Shown here: positions 1 to 10,555 of the stretch, one piece after another
How positions within the stretch are numbered: the first letter of the stretch is position 1
Layout: each line of letters opens with the position of its first letter
Assembly (NCBI GenBank): GCA_934045075.1
Contig: OW203724.1
Span: 17,351,143 to 17,415,142 of the forward strand
DNA from: Yponomeuta sedellus
Taxonomy: Eukaryota > Arthropoda > Insecta > Lepidoptera > Yponomeutidae
DNA length: 64,000 nucleotides
Direction: 5' to 3'
Notes under the pieces: model-generated
What the model saw: only the letters and a program-made list of their open reading frames with translations
Database searches by the model: none
Told to the model about the DNA's origin: nothing
Made by a program: the position numbers and the translations under genes

Positions 1-1390
1 TGACTTGGCCGTGATTAGAAGTCCGTCTGTAGTGGAATGTAGTGGATTATTCTCGCCTATACATAAGTATTATTGATATGCGCATCTTTACCAAGCCTAC
101 AATTGACTGGTTATTCAATCAACGTTTTCCAAGTGGCAATTTTCCATTGGCAAAGGGTAGCGGTTCTGGCGGCAGATTGGGGCAATGGTGTTATGGAACA
201 ACTGGTTTTGTACTCTTGTGTACCCTTGAACGGCTAAGTCACACAACATTAAGTAAAATAATAAAGAAATCGCAGTAAGGAACCTTAGACTTGGCACGAC
301 TTTGTCTAGATTTCATTACTTTTTAGAGATAAACGTGCTGCTGTTCTACCGAGCCTTGGCTAGTTTTTGACAGAATGTTTTTGGTGGAATATATATATAT
401 TAATTTTTTTACTCAAATGGAGGTCAATGAAATTCGCTTGCTTCCATCGTAATATCTAGACTGATTCCCCTACTTTATTTTGTGCGTATTCGTTCTGTTA
501 GTCTGTAATGGGCATTAAGCGGTATCAGCCAAAGAGGCGTATTTTTTTTAACAACAGTGTGAACACAAAGTCCTCGTGTCACTAAGCTTCCTCGTTTACT
601 CTGTAATAGGTGAGTAAGCGTGAATGTAACGAAAGCTATGAAGAGTATTTATTAAAAAATCTGAAGTAGAAAATCCAGAAAATTGTCAAAGTTGTAGTCA
701 TAGATTGAACTGACTATCTTTTTATATGCCGATATTATATTTTTATAAGCCGACTTTAATAGTACATTACACAACTAGGGTGGTAATACAAAGAAAGGCC
801 GAGATAGCGAGGGACGTAAATATGCGATCGAGAGCTTTCTTTATTACCTCCCGTGTTGTGTACATCTTTTTATGTCTACACTTGGCCAGAACGCGGCTTA
901 TTCCGTACGCGCAGCGTGCGGAAAAAGCCACTTTATTGCCAGGTGTGGCATAAATATCTTTTTAATACAGTTGCTCAAAAAGTGGAGTATTGCAGGGACG
1001 TATAGCGTGCGGGATGTGTGCGTTTTCTTTCCCAACTGTCAAAATAATGTCTATTAAAAAGAAAAACCAACCATGAAGTTTTTACTAAAAAAAATCCTAG
1101 AAGTTTTTATGAGCTACTAATTTGTTTCAATATCAGATTTAATGATTTGATTGAATGAGTTAAGTTAGGTTTCATTTTATTTCATCTCATTAAATTTAAT
1201 TTTCAATTTATTAATATCAATAAAAAAATTCTACTGAAGACTTGGCTGTATGGGAATAGTTCCCTTTGCCTACTAGTATGGGTGATGAAAAAAAATCTCT
1301 GCTTATATTTTTTACGGTTGGCGCCATTTTCCAAATATTTTTTCTTTATTAAATTGCTTATTTTTTTCGCAACTGTATTAACAATAGTCG
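1..1390. other. No gene recognised; AT-rich flank with a small hairpin
   Basis: I see no convincing coding region; the open frames here are short and match no family I know. A GC-rich hairpin sits at 901-923 (10-bp arms, one mismatch, 3-nt loop), and the sequence around it (about 890-1030, with several GTGCGG-type words) looks like a decayed non-autonomous repeat. Confidence 0.5.
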
Positions 1391-1400
1391 TTCAGTACAC

Positions 1401-1485
1401 GTGCGGAACCGTCATTGCAACTTGTTCCGACTGTCGTCATTGTAGACATTTGTCGGAACTCTTTGCAATGACAGCCTTTCCGCAC
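1401..1485. repeat. Imperfect inverted repeat, MITE-like
   Basis: The arms at about 1401-1431 and 1452-1485 are inverted copies: GTGCGGAACC and GTCATTGCAA on the left, TTGCAATGAC and a GTGCGGAA complement on the right, with a short spacer. It may be a small foldback MITE. No target duplication is clear and no second copy was found, so the class is unassigned. Confidence 0.45.
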
Positions 1486-1765
1486 TTGTAATGAAATATA
1501 CTATTACATATCTCTTGCTCTGTAAGTAGTCACTTACTTCCCTGAATGCCGGGGTGTATGGATATCATTACAGCATAGGTTTTGGAATTTGAAAAAAGAA
1601 CTGTCATACTCATACTGCAAGAAGAATATTTTTTAAAAGTTAATATTTTTTTTCTCGGTATCGATTATTTACTCTAATCGGAATCGAGACAATTTATATT
1701 AGAATTTATGAAGATTTTATTTTAAATATCGAACTATTTGTTTCGCAGTCACATCGTATGTTAAT

Positions 1766-1785
1766 GAGGGATTTTTCTGACAGCT
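1766..1785 (+). repeat. Left terminal inverted repeat of the ISL2EU element
   Basis: Exact inverted match, 20 of 20, to 6436-6455. The AT at 1764-1765 is one copy of the target duplication. Confidence 0.93.
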
Positions 1786-2144
1786 ATTAAAAAAAAAATA
1801 GTTCTAAAAGCTACGATGAGATGGCGCTGAATCGCAAGGGTTTACCTTTTTTTTGTTTGATAATGCTTGCCACATGTAAAAACTTTATTGCTGTTTTGCG
1901 ATTTCATCGACTGGAAGGAATCTAATCTGTGATCAACGTCACGCGTCATTCATCATGTCATTCGGTTTCTCCTGTGGTTACGCGAATGTTCTGTTCTCCT
2001 GTTCTCCTCTGTTTTATTGTTACGACGACCCTGGCTTTTCTTTTGGACTGTTCTGGCTTCTTTACTCGACTGACCTTCGCGTGCACCCTGGACGTTATCT
2101 TGCCGTTACGATTGACCCCTGCCTGCTTATTGGACTTCGATCTC
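1786..2144. other. Subterminal and 5' untranslated region of the ISL2EU element
   Basis: This is non-coding sequence between the left inverted repeat and the first start codon of the nuclease gene. A reading frame is open from 1929 in phase with the gene, but the added 72 residues are hydrophobic and show no domain, so I treat this stretch as promoter and leader. Confidence 0.6.
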
Positions 2145-4052
2145 ATGATGAGTTTACCATCATCCGTGAGAAAAGATTACGGTTCTTGGTCTGTGACAGA
2201 CCTGAAAAACGAGCTGCGAAAACGCAATGCAAGACTTGTTGGAAAGAAAGCGACGCTCGTCCAGAGGTATGTAGAGTTTGTTTCTGCAACAGAGTCACTT
2301 ATCGACCATTTCATAGATAGATCGATAGAGAACGCTTTATTGCACACCAAAGTCCTAGGTCATAAAGAGTACAATCGGCAGTATTATGATAATAATGTAC
2401 TTGGATTGTGTACCTACTGAGACATACACATAAGTCTAACCATTGTAGTTGAGCATTGCATGCAGTACAGCCTAACTGTTGGACTGGTCGTTCGTTATTT
2501 CGCTCGAGATCAATATAGTCTTTATTTTAACGTATTGTTATCATTAAATGGTATTTTATAAGTACCTAAATATGTGGGATTTAGGTAAATAAATTTTAAT
2601 AACTATCTTTTTCATTGTTGCAGACTTGAGAATTACGACAAGCTCTTTGGGCCTCTTGTATCTGATCCCGAATCAGTTTACAAAATTCTAGTACCAACCC
2701 CTGAAAATTTCCGTGACGTCACCAGTAACTCTACAATGCCAGCACTAAGTACAGAGGACCTGGATTTGTTTTGCCAGATCATAGAAAGGGATGACAAAAT
2801 AACATCTCGCAACATGTACGAAGAATATTTTCTTATGTCATGCCGTGTAGCCACAGTAAATACAGAAAATTATGTTACCGGAATGGTTGCTTCTGAGATG
2901 AGGAAAAACATCACTTATAACGTGACCATCAAAGTGAAACATCACCAAATATTAGAGGCACAGTGTGAATGTGCTGCTGGGATGGGACCATATTCCCAAT
3001 GTAAGCATGTTTTGGTTGTGATCTTTGCAATTATAGATTGGAATGAAAACAAAACAATGAAAGTAAAATCAAGTGTTACAAGCAACATTCAAACATTTCA
3101 TCAGCCAACCACACAACATTCCGGGGAGCCTTTCAAGGCTGAAGATATAAGGCTTAAATTTAAAGACGAACATTACAAGAAAATGGCAATGTTTGACCCA
3201 AGACCAACATCGGAATCTGCAGAAAATTATCGTAATAATTTTAAAATTAAAATTGCAAACTTTTGTGGGCAATCCAATGATACTTCCACAGCTCCTATGC
3301 CTATGGTTCAAATGTTAAAACCTGCGGACAAACGCAGCATTTTTGGAGACCATGATTATCTTCAAAAAACAAGTGAAGAGGCGTTTCTAGAGAGCATGCG
3401 TCTTACAGAAGAAGGAATTCTGGCACTTCAGGAAAAGACCAGAAAAAATAAAAAGTTGTGGAAAAGAGAACGCCTCACCAGAATTCACAGTTCAAACTTT
3501 GGAAAGATAGTGAAAGCCAGCTTTAAAAAGATGGAAAAACTGGCAAAAACATTCATAACAAATGTGGATGTGTCAACAGCACCAATCCAACATGGTCTTA
3601 AGTATGAAGACCAAGCTGTGCGCCGTTTCGAATTGGCAACAAACCTGCATACAACCAAATGTGGGATTATAATAAATCAAGAATTTCAGTTTTTAGCATC
3701 CACACCAGACAGGTTAGTTGGTGAAACATATGTGCTGGAAGTCAAGTGTCCGTGCACAGCACGTAATGAAAAAATTTCTCCTGAAAATATAAATTATATA
3801 TATCTATGTGAAAAAACAGGTTTACTCAAATTAAACGAAAACCATGATTATTACTACCAAATCCAAGGGCAAATGTTGTGCACTGGAAGAATTCAAGGAT
3901 ACTTTTGCATCTATACACTAACCGATTTTCTGGTGATGGTCATTGAAAGGGACAACTGCTTTATTGAAAGTATGGTTGAAAAATTAAAATTGTTTTACAA
4001 TGATTATTTTAAGGTAGCTGTTGTTAACAAATTTTTCTATAATAAAAAATAA
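2145..4052 (+). CDS. Transposon accessory protein: SAP + SWIM zinc finger + YqaJ-like nuclease, two exons, 516 aa
   Basis: Exons 2145-2266 and 2624-4052. The intron begins GTATGT at 2267 and ends TTGCAG at 2623; the split codon AG|A gives Arg41 and keeps frame. Order of domains: a SAP DNA-binding motif at about residues 15-47, formed only after splicing (WSVTDLKNELRKRN, then LVQR joined to LENYDK); a SWIM zinc finger C155-x-C157...C167-x-H169; and a YqaJ (lambda-exonuclease, PD-(D/E)xK) domain at about 320-480 with E369, D403 (TPDRLV) and the E413-V-K415 catalytic pair. Such nucleases bind or trim DNA ends; in ISL2EU elements the protein is presumed to assist transposition, and its exact role is not known to me. 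The start at 2145 (Met-Met) was chosen because the SAP motif follows directly. AATAAA lies at 4041-4046, just before the stop. The gene converges on the transposase gene with a 224-bp gap. Unbroken. Confidence 0.88.
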
Positions 4053-4276
4053 TTTCGTATGACCTGGTTTTATTAACTATTCTTAGAACACAGGACATAG
4101 AGAACTATGAAAGAAAATAAACTATATCATATCCCACAAAATATAATACCAATAATATTAGGGCGATGGAGAACTCAATCAGGTTGTCTAGATTTTCCTT
4201 ATAGTTTTGATTGACACATTCATTGTTTTCTTGTTTCTTTCCATGTTCATATTAAATAATAAAACATCATTTTATT
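4053..4276. promoter_or_regulatory. Convergent 3' ends and polyadenylation signals of the two transposon genes
   Basis: The minus-strand transposase has AATAAA at 4271-4276, immediately after its stop codon (4277-4279). The plus-strand nuclease gene has AATAAA at 4041-4046, overlapping its last codons. The space between holds nothing else recognisable. Confidence 0.55.
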
Positions 4277-6235
4277 TCAATAAGCATATTTATTAACTAA
4301 ATTAGACCTAAAATTTACTAACATTGCACATATAAATACAATGTCGCTTGCCAACACAATTTCTGTTTGATTTAAAGGTTGAGTCAAAATCTTAAAAGTT
4401 TTTAACAAGCCAATGACCCTTTCTACATGCACCCTTTTGCTTGCCACTTTTCTATTTGAACTAAGTGTCTGCGGTCCTATTTGATTTCCTTTTCTGAAGA
4501 ACGAAGGCATGTTTACTTTGACACCATAGGATACAAATATGTCTTGAACATTTAAGCCCTTATCCACCATAATTTCATCATTATAGTCAAATCTACTAAG
4601 TATTGAACTGCGTTCTATAACTTGCCTATCAGTGGCAGAGCCGCCATAGCATGGAGACACATAACTAATAAAGCCACTAGGGGTGATTCCAATAAGAACC
4701 TTCAATGTGTTTCTGTTCTTGTATGAGGAAAATGTAATTTGCTGTGCCAAAGGTAGCCTAGGTTTTTTAATTGGAATTTCAGTAGCATCTAGAATAACCC
4801 TCGTTGATGGATACTTGTCATAGAAATCTAAAGGCATGTATGCTCTTACACTTTCTTTGTCTAACCACAAATCCAAGTTTTTCCATTGCAGGGAAATAAA
4901 CCGGATCCAAGTGATAAATATGTTATAGATTTGCTTAATTGTTACCTGATACATCATTGCTATTTCTTCAAAAGGTTTATGTCTCCGTAGAATTAAGAGG
5001 GTGATAAAAAATTGTTCAAAAGCATCTAATCCTGGAGGAGGCTGATCATAAAAATATTTAAGATTATGTGCACATTGCCCTAAAGTGTCAAATACAAGTT
5101 CCATTTTTTTTAAATTCTCAAGACCAGTGAAAAAGTGCACAGCTTTATCATTATTTTTGTATAACCGAATGGTAAAACTAGCAACATTAGATTCCTCAGT
5201 TTGTACAGACTTATCATCTAACACAGTGTCACTTGATGATCCCTTCTGCGACACCAAATTTTGATCTTGAGGAATCTCTAACTCTTCTGCAAAATAAGTT
5301 TCCAGTTCCACTTCATTGTTTTCTTTCATAGCCTCATTGGAAGTTTCAAGGACAGATTCTGCATTTTCCTCACTTAAACATAGTGGATCTTCATTTGACT
5401 TAATATCTAATGTGGACAAATTGTGATGCTCTTCTACAAATAATACTGGAGGCACTGCAAAGAAAAGAAAACAATATTACTATCCAAGGTTGGGACCAGA
5501 ACAAGTGATTTTGTTGTGTGGAAGTTATTATTTGTTATTCTCTTATTTCAATAAGCTCTTCTGCTATACAAGACAAGCTAGCAGTACAATATGCACCCTG
5601 CACGGTATTGCCTTCCACTTAGCAAGACTAAGTGCACTTTTTATAGGCCTGCCAGGTGAACTGCATAATAGAAAATTAAAGTCGGTAGTGGCTTTAAATT
5701 ATAGTTACCAACCTAACAATGGGTCTCAAGGTTACTTACTTCGGGCATAAGTTTTGACAACTTCAGTCAAGTTAAGAGTTTGCAAGTTTAGATTTTCAGA
5801 TGTCAATGGAGTTTGCTGAGATGGAGTGGTTTTCCACGAAAACACTGAAGGAATAGCAGTTTTTTTCAAGGTTCTCCGAGCATTATCTGTGAAAAATAGG
5901 AGCGTAAAATAAAAAGATTGGATTATAATCTAAATTTTAAAAATCACTCTTACGTTAATCTTACTTTAATTAAAAGATACAGGTTATGCAGAATAGTTAG
6001 TAAAAAAAATTATAAACTTACCTGACTGTAACAAAGTCAGTGGGGTTCTATTAAAATCAGTTGGCTTGAAGTGATCTGAGCATATTCTGGAATGCTTTCC
6101 TATGGTCAAACCAGGCTTAACTTGTTGGACTGCTTGAAGCCACTGTACTCTTCGATCTTCATTTTTAGGGAAATGGTGCGTACCAGTTTTTTTACATGTT
6201 TTCACAACACAAGGATGATAAAATGCTTTTTCCAT
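4277..6235 (-). CDS. THAP-domain DDE transposase of the ISL2EU element, three exons, 512 aa
   Basis: Exons 6235-6022, 5886-5740 and 5454-4277. The introns are GT-AG (GTAAGT donors at 6021 and 5739; CACAG and TTGCAG acceptors) and the phases G|AT and A|TG join without a break. Residues 1-75 form a THAP C2CH zinc finger (C9, C14, W32, C52, H55, F56), which would bind the element's ends. Residues 120-220 are acidic and low in complexity. A helix-turn-helix of the HTH_Tnp_4 type lies at about 265-305. The catalytic domain follows: D343 (LDATEIP), D418 in VDKG, and E465 in VERVIGLLK, the DDE_Tnp_4 signature. Function: cutting and joining the transposon. The start at 6235 is the Met directly before the THAP motif; an in-frame Met lies 16 codons upstream. 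No stop or frameshift is seen. Confidence 0.9.
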
Positions 6236-6435
6236 GATTTTAGCACGCAAAGTCAAATAACAATAATGCAATGCAAGAGCCAAAAGAAATCTACGGAAAA
6301 GACGGAGGAAATACCACGTGATCTGTGGGAATCACAGATTAAGGGAATAAACTGGAAAGTGGCAAATCCCATTAAAAAAACAAAAACCCTTACTTGAAAA
6401 CGCCATCTACTGACAAATTTGGAACTACTTTTCTT

Positions 6436-6455
6436 AGCTGTCAGAAAAATCCCTC
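6436..6455 (-). repeat. Right terminal inverted repeat of the ISL2EU element
   Basis: Exact complement of 1766-1785; AT at 6456-6457 is the second copy of the target duplication. Confidence 0.93.
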
Positions 6456-6935
6456 ATTGAAATCGATTTAAAAATCAAACTGGCCAGCACGATTTGACGC
6501 GCCTGCGTGCCATAAAATCGTGAAGAGTAAAAAAGTCAGTCGACTAGCTAGGCGCGAAAGTAACTTTTTTTCGTGTTTTGGAGTTCTTTCTCAAACGTTT
6601 TGAAAAATGTCAAGACACGAAAAAAAGGCAACCTGCTTTCTTGTTTTTTTACTTACCGCACAATCGATATGTAAAGCAGAGTGTTTACCTCGGGTGTAAG
6701 CATCAATTGCATACTCGCGCTAATTAGCGCCCTCGCTGCGCTCGGGCGCCAAAAACCTCATAATTATGCCATTGATGTCATACAGCCCTTGGTTAACAAT
6801 CTACTATTTCAGCGTGTTGCAAGCAAAATGATACCCATTTTATCCCGACAAAAAAGTTGAGATAGTTAGTTAAAAACGCTCTCTGGGCAGGAGGTAAAAA
6901 ACTCGAGCTGCTCGCGCTCTCCCCTCGCATTATTC
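6456..6935. other. No gene; short GC/CTCGCT-rich patches
   Basis: Non-coding. Two patches (about 6712-6752 and 6898-6930) are rich in CTCGCTGCGCTC- and CTCGCGCTC-like words, similar in style to the repeat at 48970-49210. I could not define ends. Confidence 0.4.
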
Positions 6936-7067
6936 ACGGTAAGGTACTAGGCGGCCATAAATCAGTGAGTCTTCAGCCGGTATCAACGGCGTCCATTAGT
7001 GGGGCCTCTCGCTGAAAATAATGCGGTCGCTTGAGCACGTTGCGTGCAAAACTAGTGAAATAAAAAG
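6936..7067 (+). repeat. Diverged tandem repeat, copy 1
   Basis: Begins ACGGTAAGGTACTAGG and ends ACTAGTGAAATAAAAAG. It matches 7166-7311 along its length with many substitutions; the shared order of words (CAAGGTACTAGG, ATAAATCA/ATGAATCA, CAGC, AATGCG, GAGCAC/GGGCAC, ACTAGTGAAA) shows common descent. Family unknown. Confidence 0.6.
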
Positions 7068-7165
7068 TTTACATAGAAAATTCATAAGAAAAAAATAACT
7101 TATCCAGTATCGATCGATAGATACTAAGAAAAAAGTATCTAAAGTCAATCCATCTAATATAAAGT

Positions 7166-7311
7166 ACGGCAAGGTACTAGGAGTTCATGAATCAATAGGT
7201 CATCAGCTAGATTCAGCGCCTATCAGCGGCTCTTTTAAAAAAATGCGTTTGTTTGGGCACAGTCAATCAAGCCACTGCAGTGGAGAAAACTAGTGAAAAG
7301 TGAGATAAAAA
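7166..7311 (+). repeat. Diverged tandem repeat, copy 2
   Basis: Second copy of the unit at 6936, offset about 230 bp. Begins ACGGCAAGGTACTAGG and ends near AGATAAAAAG. Confidence 0.6.
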
Positions 7312-7792
7312 GCGTCTTCATTTGCACAAAAGAACACTATTCTCTCTATATGTGTATTATAAACACATTTTTGGTGTAAAAGCTTACACGAAATCACGCT
7401 TAACTGATGTGGATGGAATTTGGTACACAGATGGATTATGTCACAGTGGAATATAGACTATGTCCTGTATAATAAAAACAAAGGACGCTAGGTGTTATTT
7501 GTATCCTTAATTCTAATTTCCAGAGTCCATCCATAGATTTGGGTCCATCTGAGGATAACAAGATGCTACCCATTGAGGTATCTTTCGATGTCACACTGTT
7601 AGCCCACCCTTTCTATTCTTAATCTCCCACTTTTAAGTGCGAAATTGCGAATACCCACCCACGGCACCGTTAAAAAAGCTTGCTAGGATTAGTACCTTAT
7701 TCTCGAATCGAGGCGTTTTCCTCCGTTTTTTTTTCTATAGATATAATTAAACTACTGTTTGATGTCACGTTATTAAACTACGTTAATAAATT
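7312..7792. other. No feature seen
   Basis: Unique-looking AT-rich sequence with no gene, tRNA-like box or inverted repeat that I could support. Confidence 0.4.
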
Positions 7793-7999
7793 ACATAACA
7801 TAACATTTACATACTGGCACATACATTGCTTCTGGCCCCACACTAGGGTACCCTGTGTCGTGGGAACCAGAAACAACGACATCACAAACATGTAAACATC
7901 CAAGATCTGGGGATTTTTTTTTTGTTCCCAGCCGGGATTCGAGCCCGGGACCTCTTGCATGGTTGGCAGACGCACTACCGCTACTCCACAGTGGTCGTC
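7793..7999 (-). mobile_element. tRNA-derived SINE, family A (full-length)
   Basis: On the minus strand it starts GACGACCACTGTGG, an A-box region of tRNA type, followed by a B box GGCTCGAATCC inside a T-arm-like GGGCTCGAATCCCGG. The body reads CCCAGATCTTGGATG ... GTTTCTGGTTCCCACGACAC. Related copies at 41925-42080 and 37012-37118 share head and body. Confidence 0.75.
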
Positions 8000-8029
8000 A
8001 AATGTATTTAAAGATAAATAAATCCCCAA

Positions 8030-8353
8030 GCGCTCGTAGCCCCGGCTGACTGCTGCAACATAGGGCGCGTTTAGTGCATGGATGGGTGACCGTCTATGAC
8101 TAACGCTAGTAGCATTTTTCCGAGCGGTTCCGTTAAGCACGTTAAGCCTTTGGTGCCGGCTGCCGTCAATAGTTGGCAGTCGTTAAGAGGCCTTAGGGCG
8201 GCTTGAAAACTTCTGACAGTAAGACCAGACACTAGTCCTGCAAGCCTCCACCAATCCGAAGTTGGCCCCCGTGGTGGAGTAAAGCCTATACCGTCATTAG
8301 GGAAGAAACCCGTGCCCATCGGTGGGGACATAATGGGTTGATGATGATGATGA
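8030..8353 (+). mobile_element. 5S rRNA-derived SINE, copy 1 (full-length, diverged)
   Basis: The head carries a decayed 5S-like region with GCAAC and GGATGGGTGACCG (about 8080-8092), as in the 5S internal promoter. The body matches eight other copies. The 3' end GGGACATAATGGGTTG runs into a (GAT)n tail at 8336-8351, like the tails of lepidopteran LINEs. Confidence 0.75.
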
Positions 8354-8449
8354 AATTCCCAAGTAATTGAAAGTTATTCGTCTCTTAAAGTCGAAGCCGT
8401 CGATTCCTTTAATTTTTTGACTTTAAAACATTTCGTTATCGTTATCAAC

Positions 8450-8653
8450 CCTTGTATGTCCCCATCACTGCTGAGACACGGGTCTCTTCCTGCATCGCAG
8501 GAAGGTTAGGGGCCATACTCCACCACGGGGGCCAATTCCGGGTTGGTAAAGGATTTTAAGACAGTGGCGGGCCTTACTGTCAGAAGTTATCAAGCCGCCC
8601 ATAAGGCCTCTGGCATGGCTTAACGACTGCCATTGCATGACAGTCGGCACCAA
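8450..8653 (-). mobile_element. 5S rRNA-derived SINE, copy 2 (5'-truncated)
   Basis: Reads from the 3' end (CCTTGTATGTCCCC) through the body to GACAGTCGGCACCAAAC; the 5S-like head is missing. It sits in inverted orientation about 100 bp from copy 1. Confidence 0.75.
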
Positions 8654-9258
8654 ACATTTGAAATAAAACATTTGCGTTTTGAAAATTTACGAAACCATTT
8701 TTGGTTTTGCGTTTTTAATTACATGTCGTATATGAAAATATATGGTACATATACCCGTAATTCACGTGAGTCACACGCATATCACATATATGCGTGTGAT
8801 AGTCACAAAGTCTACAGTTATAATTGTTCGTCTATAGCATCAGATTTAGGTCTTGGAAAAGTATTTTCGTGGTGTTTCCAAAATAGGACTGCAAGGTTTC
8901 CAGGAACACAGCCACGGATAGTGTGCGGAAGAACAATAGAAAACGATTAGCTGCGTCTGCACACAGCAACGCGCCAGACCGCTCTACGATTCTTTTAATT
9001 GGTTTCCGATCCACCAATTTCGGGGCCTTAAATATTTCATAGCACTCTTTCTACAGTCTGAGATCTGTTTGATGAAGGGATAGCTTCTCTATTCGTTCGT
9101 CAGACTCTAAAATTAGTCTAGTGTGTTTTGATTTTAGTGAGATTAAAATATTTAACGTCTTTAGTTTTGGCTGCTATATTATCGTATTACCTACGTCCAG
9201 CAGTATACTGATTTCGGTTGTTTATGATGATGATAATGTATCGTAGCGTATGCTAAAG
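8654..9258. other. No gene; one short perfect hairpin
   Basis: A hairpin with 11-bp perfect arms (8771-8781 and 8789-8799, TCACACGCATA type) is present. Otherwise nothing recognisable. Confidence 0.45.
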
Positions 9259-9260
9259 TA

Positions 9261-9473
9261 CAGTGCGGTCACATTAACTTGACGCGTGAGAGAATTGGTA
9301 GCACTGAGATGTTTACTGTTACCATGTTAAATAAGAAATCATTCCCATTACTTGGGGAAAATAAAAGGATTGAGGGCTTGTTTTACCATCTTCCGATTAG
9401 GTACAAAAGCTAATTCACATGTTATGTCCTTGTTACCAATTCTCTCACGCGTCAAGTTAATGTGAACGCACTA
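9261..9473. mobile_element. MITE of Tc1/mariner type, 213 bp
   Basis: Inverted ends of about 40 bp: CAGTGCGGTCACATTAACTT at 9261 and the near-complement ending at 9473, sharing GACGCGTGAGAGAATTGGTA. TA dinucleotides flank both ends (9259-9260 and 9474-9475). There is no coding capacity. CAGTGC-type termini with TA duplication fit Tc1/mariner. Confidence 0.75.
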
Positions 9474-9475
9474 TA

Positions 9476-10104
9476 CCCACAAAATAATAAACTATGTTTA
9501 TAATGAAAAGTGGAATACAGACACACAATAAATAGTAAATAAATAGAACACGGAAAACATAGCCCGAGTTTATGAAACACATTTATTACCAATAAAACGC
9601 GTCACAGAAAAAAAACAGAAATGGACGAAACAGAAAAAAAATATCCTGTGGTGTGTCAAAATTGGCACAAAAGGCGCTGATTATCGCAGCCTGGTAAAAA
9701 TAACTCAGTCACGAGATAACTTTTGCAGACGATCGACGCGTAAGTTGGACAATTAGAATGAGGTAGTAGCAAATTTATGTGTTTACGTTCAGCGAACAGC
9801 CAGTAATGGGCTCGGAAACGGCAGTCCTGTTAAGATTTACGGATTGTTTCCCTAGCCCTAGGTGCTTAAGTAATCGCTAGTAGCGAACGTCTTATATCGA
9901 TGTACTTTCTTCTAAAAACCTTAGGCCACTAAGCGCAGCCTCTTTGTCCAGCTTCATAATATAGTCGTAATAACACAATAACAGTAATAGTGAAAATATA
10001 TCATCTGTGGACTGTATCATATTGCTTTTACTGATTGTACAATGAAGTCAGATATATCTATAGATAAATCTATGAAGATGACTTAAATGGCGGTCAATAT
10101 GAAC
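9476..10104. other. No feature seen
   Basis: AT-rich sequence without a supportable gene or repeat. Confidence 0.4.
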
Positions 10105-10118
10105 ATGAATTAAATTTA

Positions 10119-10341
10119 CACTATTTTTATTTTTAATGCACTAACCCGTGCTAAGGAACAAATTTAAAAACCGTAACCGTAAGTACGTAATACAGAGAAT
10201 ATTGTAAAGAGGTTCGAAATTTCACTAATGCCGTGAGTCGCCCATTGGCTCAATTGGTAGAGCGCTGGTACGGATAGCCAGAGGTTGCGGGTTCGAATCC
10301 CGGCATGGGTGAAATTTTTAGCCTCTAAATAGGTTTTTTAA
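10119..10341 (+). mobile_element. SINE family B copy with internal inversion, bounded by a 14-bp target duplication
   Basis: The target duplication ATGAATTAAATTTA is perfect at 10105-10118 and 10342-10355. Inside, the left part (10119-10165) is the family tail in reverse complement (GCACTAACCCGTGCTAAGG). The right part is the 5' region plus tRNA-like head in plus orientation: A box TGGCTCAATTGGTAGAGC at about 10246, B box GGGTTCGAATCCCGG at about 10289, then GCCTCTAAATAGGTTTTTT. Two parts in opposite orientation within one duplication indicate one insertion with an inversion. Confidence 0.8.
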
Positions 10342-10355
10342 ATGAATTAAATTTA

Positions 10356-10555
10356 TTCATTCTTATGAATATGTATTTTGAGAGTTTACCGTAAAGACAT
10401 AAATGTGGTATTTAATAGAGGAAAACTAAAACCCAGATTTTTAAGACTGTCTCTTGATGTAGTTTTTGTGAATTTTTTCTCCAGATCTACATCTTGATTG
10501 ATATGGTCACCTATATATGTTTGCAACATTCATTAAGCGTTCCGGGTTGCTATGC
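10356..10555. other. Short spacer, no feature seen
   Basis: AT-rich sequence between SINE B and the next MITE. Confidence 0.4.

Larger units (their letters stand above)
1766..6455. mobile_element. Complete ISL2EU (IS4EU)-type DNA transposon, 4690 bp
   Basis: Seen: perfect 20-bp terminal inverted repeats (GAGGGATTTTTCTGACAGCT at 1766-1785 and its complement at 6436-6455), flanked by AT on both sides (1764-1765 and 6456-6457). The similarity continues imperfectly inward for about 60 bp, to an ATGGCG word at 1821 and its complement near 6401. Inside are two convergent spliced genes, a SAP/SWIM/YqaJ nuclease gene and a THAP/DDE transposase gene. Known: a transposase plus a YqaJ-nuclease protein with a 2-bp target duplication is the described layout of the ISL2EU superfamily. 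Inference: perfect ends, a clean duplication and two unbroken reading frames suggest a recent insertion that may still be autonomous. Harbinger also uses a DDE_Tnp_4-like catalytic domain but duplicates 3 bp and carries a Myb-like partner, so it fits less well. Confidence 0.9.

Noticed and set aside
1929..2144. Upstream extension of the YqaJ-protein frame (72 more residues)
   Set aside because: Hydrophobic, no domain, and the SAP motif starts right after the Met-Met at 2145; treated as leader, although a longer product cannot be excluded.
1766..6455. PIF/Harbinger element
   Set aside because: The DDE domain is of a related type, but the 2-bp AT duplication, the THAP finger and the YqaJ partner fit ISL2EU; Harbinger has 3-bp duplications and a Myb-like second protein.
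10244..10315. Functional tRNA gene
   Set aside because: A cloverleaf can be drawn and the B box is perfect, but position 33 would be C instead of T, the sequence recurs in several SINE copies and it lies inside a 14-bp target duplication.
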